DNA of 8,779 nt from Paradesertivirga sp036399495 (GCA_036399495.1 DASWMZ010000118.1:1-8779), one strand, 5' to 3'. Positions 1-5,333 are shown, counted from the first letter of the stretch. Program-made: numbers and translations. Notes: generated by a model from the letters alone, not told the origin.

Positions 1-14
1 TGTGCCGCGCTTAA

Positions 15-49
15 TTGTCATTTATTTGTCATAATAGTAAATTACTATT
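15..49. promoter_or_regulatory. Operator-like repeats: direct repeat TTGTCAT and a 17-bp palindrome
   Basis: TTGTCAT occurs at 15-21 and again at 26-32, a spacing of 11 bp or about one helical turn. It is followed at once by the palindrome AATAGTAA-A-TTACTATT (33-49), with perfect 8-base arms around one central base. Such clustered short symmetric sites usually bind a transcription factor. The regulated gene is not visible: it could lie left of the window, or be the cassette starting at 307. AT-rich DNA makes such matches fairly easy by chance. Confidence 0.35.
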
Positions 50-94
50 GCGTGTTAATCCGGCATTTTAATAACGTAACAGCTATTCTCATAC

Positions 95-149
95 TAAGAA
101 GCTCAATATTGTCGTTTGACAAGGAGATGTGTCTTGTAATAGCTTCTTA
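95..149. repeat. Imperfect inverted repeat in the leader region
   Basis: TAAGAAGCT (95-103) and AGCTTCTTA (141-149) are perfect 9-base inverted repeats. Between them a smaller pair, ACAAG (119-123) and CTTGT (133-137), can form an inner stem with a 9-base loop. The result could be a nested RNA or DNA hairpin. No U-run follows, so it is not a classical terminator, and its role is unknown. Confidence 0.3.
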
Positions 150-264
150 TTGCTTTTGCAACCATAAAAAAGAATGTCAGTATACAGAGTCAATTATTAC
201 ACACCAATTTGTAATTATAAACCAAGAGTTCCCACAACCGCAGTGGCTAAATCGATTTTTGGTA

Positions 265-272
265 TATATTTG
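265..272 (+). promoter_or_regulatory. Possible Bacteroidota -7 element for the toxin-antitoxin cassette
   Basis: TATATTTG matches the Bacteroidota -7 consensus TAnnTTTG exactly and lies about 35 bases before the ATG at 307, which would leave a leader of roughly 30 bases. No good TTG element is found 19-21 bases upstream, so the call rests on the -7 box alone. A small hairpin, CCAC (228-236 region) with GTGG (243-246 region), sits just upstream. Confidence 0.35.
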
Positions 273-290
273 GCATCTGTAACAAGACTT

Positions 291-297
291 GGAAAGG
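291..297 (+). promoter_or_regulatory. Shine-Dalgarno-like site fixing the start at 307
   Basis: GGAAAGG lies nine bases before the ATG at 307. A longer reading frame could begin at a TTG at 289, but that start would place this site inside the gene and is less likely. Confidence 0.5.
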
Positions 298-306
298 TAT
301 TTTGTT

Positions 307-804
307 ATGAAAGATAATATGCATCTAACTTTACCTAGAACACAACGAGACCCGCTCGTTGTCATCCTTAAAGCTTTAAATGAATTGATTGAGAGCTTGA
401 AACACAGTGCTAATCCACTATCTAGAGCATATGTAGATTTTAAGTATTGTAAAGCGATAAGAGCTAACCGAAAAGAGTTTCAATCGATGGTCAATTGCAC
501 GCTCGAGAATTTTTCCAAATATTCAGAAAAGCACCAAGTTGAGATTGAGATGCATTTCTATAAATCTTTGCAACAATTATCTGTCTTAATACCTGAGGCT
601 AAATTAGAATTAGAACGCGAAGGAAGTTTTTTAGCTAAATTTCTAATTAGGGAATTGAACAAAACGCTGAAAACTTTTCAAAGTTCTCAAAAGGAGATGA
701 GTTCCTATTTGTATAGGGATAACTCAGAAGAAATTCTTTCCAATCCTGAACTGTACAAAAAATTAGTTGATACCTGGGGAGACCTTGCTGAAGACGAATA
801 TTAG
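307..804 (+). CDS. Helical protein, putative antitoxin partner of the MazF-like toxin
   Basis: Hypothetical protein of 165 residues, probably a non-standard antitoxin. It resembles no family I can name. The sequence is polar and predicted almost wholly helical, with no membrane segment or signal peptide. It lies 9 bp upstream of a PemK/MazF-type toxin gene on the same strand, the usual antitoxin-first order. It is about twice the length of ordinary MazE antitoxins (roughly 70-90 residues) and shows no obvious AbrB or ribbon-helix-helix DNA-binding domain at its N-terminus. Its last residues (DTWGDLAEDEY) are acidic with a Trp and a terminal aromatic residue. This resembles in style the C-terminal tail with which E. 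coli MazE covers MazF (IDWGEPKDKEVW). The start at 307 was chosen for the GGAAAGG nine bases ahead; a TTG start at 289 would add six residues. The antitoxin role is inference from position and tail. Confidence 0.7.
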   Translation: MKDNMHLTLPRTQRDPLVVILKALNELIESLKHSANPLSRAYVDFKYCKAIRANRKEFQSMVNCTLENFSKYSEKHQVEIEMHFYKSLQQLSVLIPEAKLELEREGSFLAKFLIRELNKTLKTFQSSQKEMSSYLYRDNSEEILSNPELYKKLVDTWGDLAEDEY

Positions 805-813
805 AGTCTTCAA

Positions 814-1140
814 ATGGTTAAACTATATCGTGGTGATGTCGTTGAGGTGTTCTACCCTTTCGGCAAGGGTGAACTCAAGTCGAGGCCTGTAATAATCTTA
901 CAAAACACTAATAAAAGCAGCGATGCAATTACTGTTTATTGTACTTCGCAAAATAATGGAGATGACGATAACAACATTTTTGTATTGGCGGACTCTGACG
1001 TAGGTAGACAAATGGGGGTCACTAAGGACACCTACATTCGCCCGAAAGTGATAAAAACAATCGATTTATTCTATATGAAACGTCCAATCGGTAAATGTCC
1101 TTTAATGCAAGAAATTCAACGTATAATCGATAAGGTATAA
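814..1140 (+). CDS. PemK/MazF-family endoribonuclease toxin
   Basis: A 108-residue protein with the layout of MazF/PemK toxins, which cut mRNA at short specific sequences in the cytoplasm and are held inactive by a bound antitoxin. The N-terminal strand YRGDVVEVFYPFGKG is followed by SRPVIILQN (residues 23-31), the family's conserved Arg-Pro segment, with Arg24 at the position of the catalytic arginine. CTS (43-45) supplies the usual Thr/Ser of the active site. The C-terminal half (IRPKVIKTIDL, 75-85, then RPIGKCPLMQEIQRIIDKV) fits the family's second sheet and last helix. Length is normal for the family, so the toxin looks intact. The gene starts 9 bp after the upstream gene with no clear ribosome-binding site, suggesting translational coupling. 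RNA specificity cannot be read from the sequence. Confidence 0.85.
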   Translation: MVKLYRGDVVEVFYPFGKGELKSRPVIILQNTNKSSDAITVYCTSQNNGDDDNNIFVLADSDVGRQMGVTKDTYIRPKVIKTIDLFYMKRPIGKCPLMQEIQRIIDKV

Positions 1141-1144
1141 TTAA

Positions 1145-1170
1145 AGCCACACTAACTTAATAGTGTGGCT
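1145..1170. terminator. Hairpin terminator between converging genes, probably bidirectional
   Basis: A perfect 10-bp stem (AGCCACACTA at 1145-1154, TAGTGTGGCT at 1161-1170) with a 6-base loop starts five bases after the toxin stop codon. On the + strand it is followed by CTTTC. On the - strand it is followed by TTAATTATA. It can therefore end the toxin-antitoxin transcript and also the - strand gene at 1226-1525, which points towards it. Confidence 0.8.
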
Positions 1171-1225
1171 CTTTCATCTGCCAAGATGATGTCCTTTGGA
1201 AAAGACTTTTCAATAATAGTTAAAA

Positions 1226-1525
1226 TTACTTGAACCGGCGATCCTCCACCGTTAAATACCCGGCCCTGTTATCTGCACTTGCTACCGCCTCAATTTCTGC
1301 CCTATTAATTCGGTACTGAGCGGAATCGTTGCCATCTCGGTGAGGTTTAACTAATCCTTGCGCAATCCATTGCTCAAAATTCGCCTTACCATACTTCTTA
1401 ATGGCAGTAGATTTGTTCATGTAAGGCTGTTTAAGATCTAATTCCGTTAAAGCTTGATCTGCGCCTAATCTTGCAGCATCCCTCAATAAGGATGCAAGGT
1501 GTGAAACACTGATACTAATCATCAT
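1226..1525 (-). CDS. Small helix-turn-helix-like protein of mobile-element type
   Basis: A 99-residue protein, probably DNA-binding. The N-terminal third (residues 1-30) is a helical segment rich in Ala and Leu. Residues 35-62 (PYMNKSTAIKKYG, then FEQWIAQGLVKP) look like the winged helix-turn-helix of small excisionase or MerR-like proteins, with a recognition-like helix ending in the GLVKP turn. Residues 70-80 (YRINRAEIEA) correspond to the strand and helix that usually follow. The tail DNRAGYL (85-91) resembles small proteins often met in Bacteroidota prophages. It has its own 140-bp upstream gap, after the terminator at 1601-1631, so it is probably transcribed alone. No promoter there matches the consensus well. 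Target and role (repressor, excision factor, packaging recognition) are not determinable. Confidence 0.65.
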   Translation of the reverse strand: MMISISVSHLASLLRDAARLGADQALTELDLKQPYMNKSTAIKKYGKANFEQWIAQGLVKPHRDGNDSAQYRINRAEIEAVASADNRAGYLTVEDRRFK

Positions 1526-1600
1526 AGTCTTTTAAATTAAGGTTAACGTGCTTTAAATGTTTCGGGCCTCCCAGACTAGTGTACCAGGTGTAATATTAGG

Positions 1601-1631
1601 AAAATAAAAAGCCCCGACAAATACCAGGGCT
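1601..1631 (-). terminator. Rho-independent terminator of the 128-aa/52-aa gene pair
   Basis: Read on the - strand, AGCCCTG (1631-1625) pairs with CGGGGCT (1616-1610), giving seven pairs with one G-T wobble and an 8-base loop. TTTTTATTTT follows at once. This is a textbook intrinsic terminator, placed 35 bases after the stop codon of the small gene at 1666-1824. Confidence 0.85.
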
Positions 1632-1665
1632 AAATTAAGTCAGGTAATTAAGCAACTACCCGATT

Positions 1666-1824
1666 CTATGAGTGTTTAATATTTGTCTTGACAACCCCTA
1701 AATCCGTTTTTATCTCTGAAAGATGTTCTTGAATATCCTTGAGGCATTCAAGACACGTTTTTAATCCGGCGATAAATTTCTTTTTATCCTTGACAGAAAG
1801 AAATAGACCTTGATCCTTTTCCAT
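1666..1824 (-). CDS. Small hypothetical protein (52 aa)
   Basis: A 52-residue reading frame, easily missed because of its size. It starts two bases after the stop codon of the upstream 128-residue gene (TAG-TT-ATG), which implies translational coupling, and ends shortly before a strong terminator. This tidy position is the main support for its reality. The protein begins MEKDQGLFLSVKDKKKF and ends in a helical, heptad-like stretch (CLKDIQEHLSEIKTDLGVV), so a short coiled coil is likely. It has two closely spaced Cys residues (24 and 27), but no second pair for a zinc site. Function is unknown; a small partner of the 128-residue protein is a reasonable guess. Confidence 0.6.
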   Translation of the reverse strand: MEKDQGLFLSVKDKKKFIAGLKTCLECLKDIQEHLSEIKTDLGVVKTNIKHS

Positions 1825-1826
1825 AA

Positions 1827-2213
1827 CTATGCGGTTTGTCTTCTAGCTTCAATATATTGTGCTTCTAATTTATCGCAGATTGTATCAATCCGTTGGTAGT
1901 CGGTTATTTTTTCGGTGATGAAATCATCACGCTTAGCAACAATCCTGAATATTTCCTGCAAGGTGATGAATGTGTTAAATATGTCAAGAGTTGATTCAGG
2001 GTGTTTAGCGACCTGCAATAGAAATGCTGAGCTTACAATGCGAAAGAAGTTTTCGTGAACAATGTTTAGATTGTCAATGGCATTCAGTAAGTCAGCCATC
2101 ATAATTGCATCATGTCTTAAAGCGTCATTTAATTCATTGTCTTCCAAGGTTAAAGTAATACCCAATCTTTTCGCGTCTAATTGGTCTTGTTCGGTTAATT
2201 TTGTAGTTTTCAT
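1827..2213 (-). CDS. Hypothetical helical protein (128 aa), divergent from the repressor
   Basis: A 128-residue protein I cannot assign to a family. It is nearly all helical by eye, with acidic and hydrophobic alternation, no membrane segment, no signal peptide and no recognisable catalytic motif. The N-terminus (MKTTKLTEQDQLDAKRLG) is polar. The middle, around residues 57-88 (FFRIVSSAFLLQVAKHPES onward), is the most hydrophobic part and may be a dimer interface. The gene is transcribed away from the Cro/CI-like repressor gene, with 165 bp between the start codons. In temperate elements this layout suggests a gene under that repressor's control. It heads a two-gene unit with the 52-residue protein downstream, closed by the terminator at 1601-1631. 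No clear TAnnTTTG promoter was found for it. Confidence 0.7.
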   Translation of the reverse strand: MKTTKLTEQDQLDAKRLGITLTLEDNELNDALRHDAIMMADLLNAIDNLNIVHENFFRIVSSAFLLQVAKHPESTLDIFNTFITLQEIFRIVAKRDDFITEKITDYQRIDTICDKLEAQYIEARRQTA

Positions 2214-2246
2214 TTTTCAGTTGGTTAATTAGTTAATCAATGGATT

Positions 2247-2268
2247 GGCTCTGGTTGCACCCAGGGCC
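2247..2268. other. GC-rich hairpin in the divergent control region
   Basis: GGCTCTGG (2247-2254) and CCAGGGCC (2261-2268) can pair over eight positions (one T-G wobble on the + strand) around the loop TTGCAC. TTTCTT follows on the + strand. It stands out in an AT-rich spacer. On the - strand it would sit in the leader of the 128-residue gene, with one mismatch. It may be a + strand terminator facing that gene or a leader hairpin; the sequence does not decide. Confidence 0.4.
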
Positions 2269-2313
2269 TTTCTTGTTAATAAATAATTTGTAATAGGTTT
2301 ATAAATCAAAAGT

Positions 2314-2347
2314 ACAACTTGTGTTGGACATGCACAACTTATGTTGT
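2314..2347. promoter_or_regulatory. Twin operators of the Cro/CI-like repressor
   Basis: Two copies of a symmetric site lie exactly 20 bp apart: CAAC-TTGT-GTTG (2315-2326) and CAAC-TTAT-GTTG (2335-2346; the second extends to ACAAC...GTTGT). Two helical turns put both on the same face of the DNA, the layout used for cooperative binding of dimeric repressors. The right site covers the TTG box of the repressor promoter, so binding would shut that promoter off. The left site lies towards the divergent gene. Confidence 0.65.
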
Positions 2348-2373
2348 ATTTATTTTTTTTAATGTTATCTTTG
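2344..2373 (+). promoter_or_regulatory. Bacteroidota-type promoter of the repressor gene
   Basis: TTG (2344-2346), then 19 bases, then TATCTTTG (2366-2373), an exact match to the TTG-N19-21-TAnnTTTG pattern. Transcription should begin only a few bases after 2373, practically on the ATG at 2379. The mRNA would therefore have almost no leader. Confidence 0.65.
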
Positions 2374-2378
2374 TTTTA

Positions 2379-2579
2379 ATGACGGTAAAGGAATACTTAT
2401 TGACGAAGAATAAAGCGGTATCACTTTCTTACTTAGCTAAAGAACTATGGCCCGGTAACGATAGTGCTAAATCATACCTCACAAATAAACTTGCTGGCCG
2501 TAGGCCCTGGACTGACGCTGATGAGACTAACGCACGTAAGGTATTGCATGAGCTGGGAGTCGAACTACAAGGGCTATGA
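2379..2579 (+). CDS. Cro/CI-like phage repressor, helix-turn-helix (66 aa)
   Basis: A 66-residue DNA-binding protein, probably the lysogeny-type regulator of the element. Residues 1-12 (MTVKEYLLTKNK) form a first helix. Residues 15-40 (SLSYLAKELWPG, then AKSYLTNKLAGRRPW) match the helix-turn-helix of small Cro/CI-type proteins, with AKSYLTNKLAG as recognition helix. The final third (DETNARKVLHELGVEL) is the closing helix. It has no C-terminal self-cleavage or oligomerisation domain, so it is of the single-domain kind. The reading frame continues upstream to a TTG at 2319, but that start would overlap the promoter and operators and add a run of hydrophobic residues. The ATG at 2379 is preferred. 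It faces away from the 128-residue gene and converges on the terminase operon. Confidence 0.75.
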   Translation: MTVKEYLLTKNKAVSLSYLAKELWPGNDSAKSYLTNKLAGRRPWTDADETNARKVLHELGVELQGL

Positions 2580-2665
2580 TTTTGCCATATTTACACCACA
2601 TAATACACCACTAAACACTTCCACCCTACTAACACACCCTATAAAGTACTTTAAAGCCACACTTG

Positions 2666-2679
2666 TCAAATACATTTGA
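2666..2679. repeat. Palindrome TCAAAT-AC-ATTTGA beside the tRNA-like sequence
   Basis: A perfect 6-base inverted repeat around two central bases touches the tRNA-like stretch that starts at 2680. A second palindrome, AAAGTACTTT, lies at 2643-2652. Symmetric sites next to a candidate integration core may be recombinase arm sites, but this is inference and AT-rich palindromes are common. Confidence 0.3.
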
Positions 2680-2700
2680 GGCAACCGAGGACTTGAACCC
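2680..2700 (-). other. tRNA 3'-end-like sequence, candidate attachment site
   Basis: On the - strand this reads GGGTTCAAGTCCTCGGTTGC then C. GGTTCAAGTCC is a typical T-loop with its two closing pairs, and the following bases could be the rest of the T-stem and the 3' strand of an acceptor stem. The matching 5' half of a tRNA is absent: upstream on that strand is the end of the large terminase gene, whose TAG stop touches this stretch. Prophages and satellites often use tRNA 3' ends as integration cores, and such a remnant marks the end away from the intact tRNA. If so, the element lies to the right of 2700. The exact acceptor-stem register does not fit a particular tRNA well, so this is tentative. 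Confidence 0.35.
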
Positions 2701-4268
2701 TACCAAAAGATTCCCAGCGCATCAAGGTCTGACTCGTAACTTATACGCTGTTTCAACGGATAAAAAGTATTAGCTAATGAATCAAATTCGTCAGGTGAAA
2801 AACCTAATCTCTTTTTGATTTCCTGTTTCTTTTCAATGATCACTTTTCCATTACTCTGGAATTCCCACCTCATCTCAGTAGCCTCTTGTTTTAACGTTCC
2901 ACCCGGGGGCAACATAGCATTCGTGTTATTTTTAGGATTAAGCCAATCTCTTACTGCCCATGCTAGATAAGCCCTCATGTTAGCAAAGTTGTATTGACCA
3001 GTTACATCTGTTAGTTCCCGGTCATACTGAGTAGCACTTTCACTATACTTACAACTATACACCCGATCCTTATAGCCCTGTTCAACCAGCCTCGAGAAAA
3101 CCCCGGCCCCCTCGCCAATTGTATCTATTAAGCTATTTGCAGTTGAATCGGCATCAAGCACGGATTTAATCCTACCAGCTGTTGCCATGTGATCTGCTAC
3201 GCCTCCGGAATTACTCTTATAAAACTTCGCAACAATGTTGCCATATCGGTAGCAGTCTACAGAACTATCCCGGCCCATACCTGCTACGTCATTACCAAGG
3301 AATAAAGGCTTGCCATAAACAGGCGTTAATCCATGTTTAGCATGATATTCAGCCCAACGTTTTTGGGCCAACTCGATCCATTGCTCTGGAATTAGTGAGT
3401 CCTCTCCAACTTTAGGAAACTTGCCTAGTACTTTAATTCGAAATATATCCTCCGGCCGATACCATTGCCCTTCAAATTGAAAATCATCCATGGTTTCATC
3501 AATCTCATCAAGCCGAATCTTTGTGCACCAATTCTCAAGTTTATCCTGCACCCATTCATAATCTACTTGTCCCGGAATAACTTGACGTTTCTCTATGATA
3601 TTTGGCGCTGACAATGAACTAAGCTGAAATTTCGACCATCGATCCGTTTTTTGAGATTTAGCAGCATAACCGATGCTTTTATTAGGATTAAAGACCAGTA
3701 ATATTCTACTGTTACCCTGTAGGTTTCCTTCAATTGCATCAAAAGTGTTATCACTTATACCGGAAGCCTCAGTAACTACGAACATCGTATTTACAGCATG
3801 AAAGCCAGACCAAGCCTCATGATTGTGCTCATCTGCTTTAAAGCCGGTTAGGAACCATCCTTGATCGTCAGTCCGGATATCATAGGCATTTAATCTGCCA
3901 GGGAGCTCAACACCATTTTGCCGAGCTTTATTAAAGAGGCTTGATATTTCAGCCATGCAAATATTCTTAACCTGGCGGTCGGTAGGAGCAGTCAATGCAA
4001 CTTTCGTATTGGATATTAATTGACCTTTCGCATTCCACTCAGGAGTCAAATACATGAAGCATATAGCAGCGACTGCAGCAACAAAATCCTTTCCCCTTGC
4101 TGTGCCACTCGCAACAGATGTACGCGAATTGTATTGGACGGATCGAAGTATGGCCTCCTGGTCTTTATCAAGGTTTACAGCCAGCGCTTCTCTAGCAAAT
4201 TTGCACCAATCATTCCTCCACTCGCTTACAACCCGATTGCCAGCTTCTTCAACTTGAGTATTATTCAT
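2700..4268 (-). CDS. Phage terminase large subunit (TerL)
   Basis: The DNA-packaging motor of tailed phages: an ATPase pumps DNA into the procapsid and a nuclease cuts the concatemer. With the preferred start it has 522 residues, a full-length TerL. The ATPase half shows a Walker A loop SGTARGKD (residues 54-61; Lys60, with Asp where Ser/Thr is usual), a Walker B FVVTEA (163-168) and the coupling motif FNPNKSIGY (193-201). The RNase H-fold nuclease half shows GNDVAGMGRD (Asp327), IDTIGEGAG (Asp382) and SPDEFDSL (Asp493/Asp496), the expected acidic triad. The ATG at 4268 overlaps the end of the small-subunit gene by 8 bp. The frame extends to 4352, but those 28 residues are an out-of-frame shadow of the small subunit. 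No portal or head gene follows; the stop codon abuts the tRNA-like sequence. Confidence 0.9.
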   Translation of the reverse strand: MNNTQVEEAGNRVVSEWRNDWCKFAREALAVNLDKDQEAILRSVQYNSRTSVASGTARGKDFVAAVAAICFMYLTPEWNAKGQLISNTKVALTAPTDRQVKNICMAEISSLFNKARQNGVELPGRLNAYDIRTDDQGWFLTGFKADEHNHEAWSGFHAVNTMFVVTEASGISDNTFDAIEGNLQGNSRILLVFNPNKSIGYAAKSQKTDRWSKFQLSSLSAPNIIEKRQVIPGQVDYEWVQDKLENWCTKIRLDEIDETMDDFQFEGQWYRPEDIFRIKVLGKFPKVGEDSLIPEQWIELAQKRWAEYHAKHGLTPVYGKPLFLGNDVAGMGRDSSVDCYRYGNIVAKFYKSNSGGVADHMATAGRIKSVLDADSTANSLIDTIGEGAGVFSRLVEQGYKDRVYSCKYSESATQYDRELTDVTGQYNFANMRAYLAWAVRDWLNPKNNTNAMLPPGGTLKQEATEMRWEFQSNGKVIIEKKQEIKKRLGFSPDEFDSLANTFYPLKQRISYESDLDALGIFW

Positions 4269-4728
4269 TGTTTGCCGGCTTTGACTTCTTAAGAAAATCC
4301 CCAAATCCTTTATTGAATGATTCGCCGTTAGTTTTGACGTCTTTATTGTCAACTAAGCCGAGGTCACGAGCTATAATACTATGGTTAAATACACCAATAG
4401 CAGCGTTTTCGAACTTCTGTTGGTAAACTGTTTCCTCTATAATGGAGATGACTGTGTTAAAGTCTTTCTCTTCGCTAGGTAATTGGCTCTTAAACGTCCT
4501 AAAATAAGCGGTATTGGCATCCAGATACAGACACAACCCTTGCATAGTAAAAGGCCGTTGTATCTTCTGCTTACCTCCAAATGATCTGGGATCAAGAATC
4601 GGATTTTCTTCACACCATGTGAAATACTCACAAGCTGCTTCCCATAATAATTGAGGATTAGCAAAGAGCTTATCCCTACCGTGTTTACTCCTTTGTTTCC
4701 AAAATTGATTTCCTATTGGTGCTGACAT
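4261..4728 (-). CDS. Phage terminase small subunit (TerS), gp3 type
   Basis: A 155-residue DNA-recognition subunit that binds the packaging site and hands DNA to TerL. The N-terminal block GNQFWKQRSKHGRDKLF (residues 6-22), followed by LLWEAACEYFTWCEENPI (27-44), is characteristic of the P22 gp3-like DNA-packaging proteins frequent in Bacteroidota prophages. Residues 55-75 continue the helical DNA-binding core, and residues 95-125 form long helices suited to ring assembly. The C-terminal tail (GFGDFLKKSKPANNE) is polar and probably contacts TerL. The gene lies directly upstream of terL with an 8-bp overlap, the standard terS-terL order, and starts four bases after the 55-residue gene. The protein looks intact. 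Confidence 0.85.
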   Translation of the reverse strand: MSAPIGNQFWKQRSKHGRDKLFANPQLLWEAACEYFTWCEENPILDPRSFGGKQKIQRPFTMQGLCLYLDANTAYFRTFKSQLPSEEKDFNTVISIIEETVYQQKFENAAIGVFNHSIIARDLGLVDNKDVKTNGESFNKGFGDFLKKSKPANNE

Positions 4729-4732
4729 AATT

Positions 4733-4900
4733 TTAAGTTTTAAGTTGTTTTATATTGTGTGTTTCTTTCTTCGCGTCAATTGCTTCTCGGAGCTGCTTAA
4801 TCTTTTCTTCCTTATCTTCCTTGGAGAGCCACCGGTTCGCTTTGACGTTTCGTATTTCCGCTTCAAGAATTGGGATTAGGGGACAGTGGTTGGTTTTCAT
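4733..4900 (-). CDS. Small hypothetical protein (55 aa) between coiled-coil protein and TerS
   Basis: A 55-residue reading frame. Its ATG overlaps the stop codon of the upstream gene in the classic ATGA arrangement, and its TAA ends four bases before the terS start, so it fills the gap exactly. This fit is the main evidence that it is translated. The N-terminus MKTNHCPLIPILEAEIR is short and hydrophobic. The rest (residues 18-55) is highly charged with many Lys and Glu, probably one long helix. No family is recognised. Its place just before terS makes a link to packaging possible, but that is only positional. Confidence 0.65.
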   Translation of the reverse strand: MKTNHCPLIPILEAEIRNVKANRWLSKEDKEEKIKQLREAIDAKKETHNIKQLKT

Positions 4901-5322
4901 TCTTTCACTGGGTTTGTATCTTCCATTGAATAATCACCAGTAAGAATTTGCTCAACTTTTGGAATGTAGAGACCATTGAATCTTGCATGGTATAGACTCT
5001 TCAGGTAATCCAATTCTTTTTTATTTGAGTTGCCCATGAAAATAGATTCAGCCATCATTGCTAGGTTAGTCAATCCCGGCATTTGCTCCAGTTGCTTATT
5101 TAGATTCTTTAGCTGCTTTTGTTGTCGGGCAATGGTATCCTCTTGGGTTTTAAACAGAGCCTTAAGCTGGTCATGCCTTACGTCTAAATCTTCGTACTCA
5201 ATAGAGACATCGTCTCGTTGCTGAATGATCGTTTCTACCCTAGACTCTAGTTCACGAATTATCAGTGATTGTCCGAGTTGAAAAAGAGAAATGGGTTGTT
5301 CTGATTTGTTCTGGTTTTCCAT
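4897..5322 (-). CDS. Coiled-coil hypothetical protein (141 aa)
   Basis: A 141-residue protein with a strong coiled-coil pattern. Residues 18-80 show heptad spacing of Leu, Ile and Val among many Glu, Gln and Lys residues (RELESRVETIIQQRDD onward to KNLNKQLEQM). The N-terminus is polar and the C-terminal third (residues 81-141, including SLYHARFNGLYIPKVEQIL) looks like a small globular end. No enzyme motif, membrane segment or signal peptide is visible. It starts 11 bp after the primase stop codon and overlaps the 55-residue gene by four bases, so it belongs to the operon. Similar small coiled-coil proteins often sit between replication and packaging genes in phages. Function is unknown; an oligomeric scaffold or regulatory partner is a guess. 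Confidence 0.7.
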   Translation of the reverse strand: MENQNKSEQPISLFQLGQSLIIRELESRVETIIQQRDDVSIEYEDLDVRHDQLKALFKTQEDTIARQQKQLKNLNKQLEQMPGLTNLAMMAESIFMGNSNKKELDYLKSLYHARFNGLYIPKVEQILTGDYSMEDTNPVKE

Positions 5323-5333
5323 TGTATTTATAT

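Larger units (their letters stand above)
1..306. other. AT-rich non-coding region at the left edge
   Basis: I see no convincing gene in these 306 bases. The open frames here are rich in Cys, Tyr, Ile and rare-looking codon runs, and resemble no family I know. The stretch does hold an operator-like direct repeat and palindrome at 15-49, a long imperfect inverted repeat at 95-149, a possible promoter for the following toxin-antitoxin genes near 265-272, and a Shine-Dalgarno-like GGAAAGG at 291-297. It is best read as the control region of the cassette that follows, possibly joined to the control region of a gene lying left of the window. Confidence 0.6.

Noticed and set aside
52..282. Open frame of 76 residues on the + strand
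   Set aside because: Cys/Tyr/Ile-rich sequence with no family resemblance. The only SD-like AGGAG touches an internal ATG directly, and the frame lies over repeats and a promoter candidate.
177..365. Open frame of 62 residues on the - strand
   Set aside because: Runs opposite the start of the 165-residue gene, has many Cys residues and no recognisable pattern.
2319..2378. Upstream TTG start for the repressor
   Set aside because: It would place the operators and the promoter inside the gene and add a hydrophobic, non-family N-terminus.
2464..2679. 71-residue + strand frame overlapping the repressor
   Set aside because: Out-of-frame shadow of the repressor continuing into non-coding DNA with palindromes.
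4020..4292. + strand frames opposite terL
   Set aside because: Antisense shadows of the terminase ATPase domain.
4269..4352. 28-residue N-terminal extension of TerL
   Set aside because: It only mirrors the small-subunit coding sequence in another frame. The ATG at 4268 gives the usual short terS-terL overlap.
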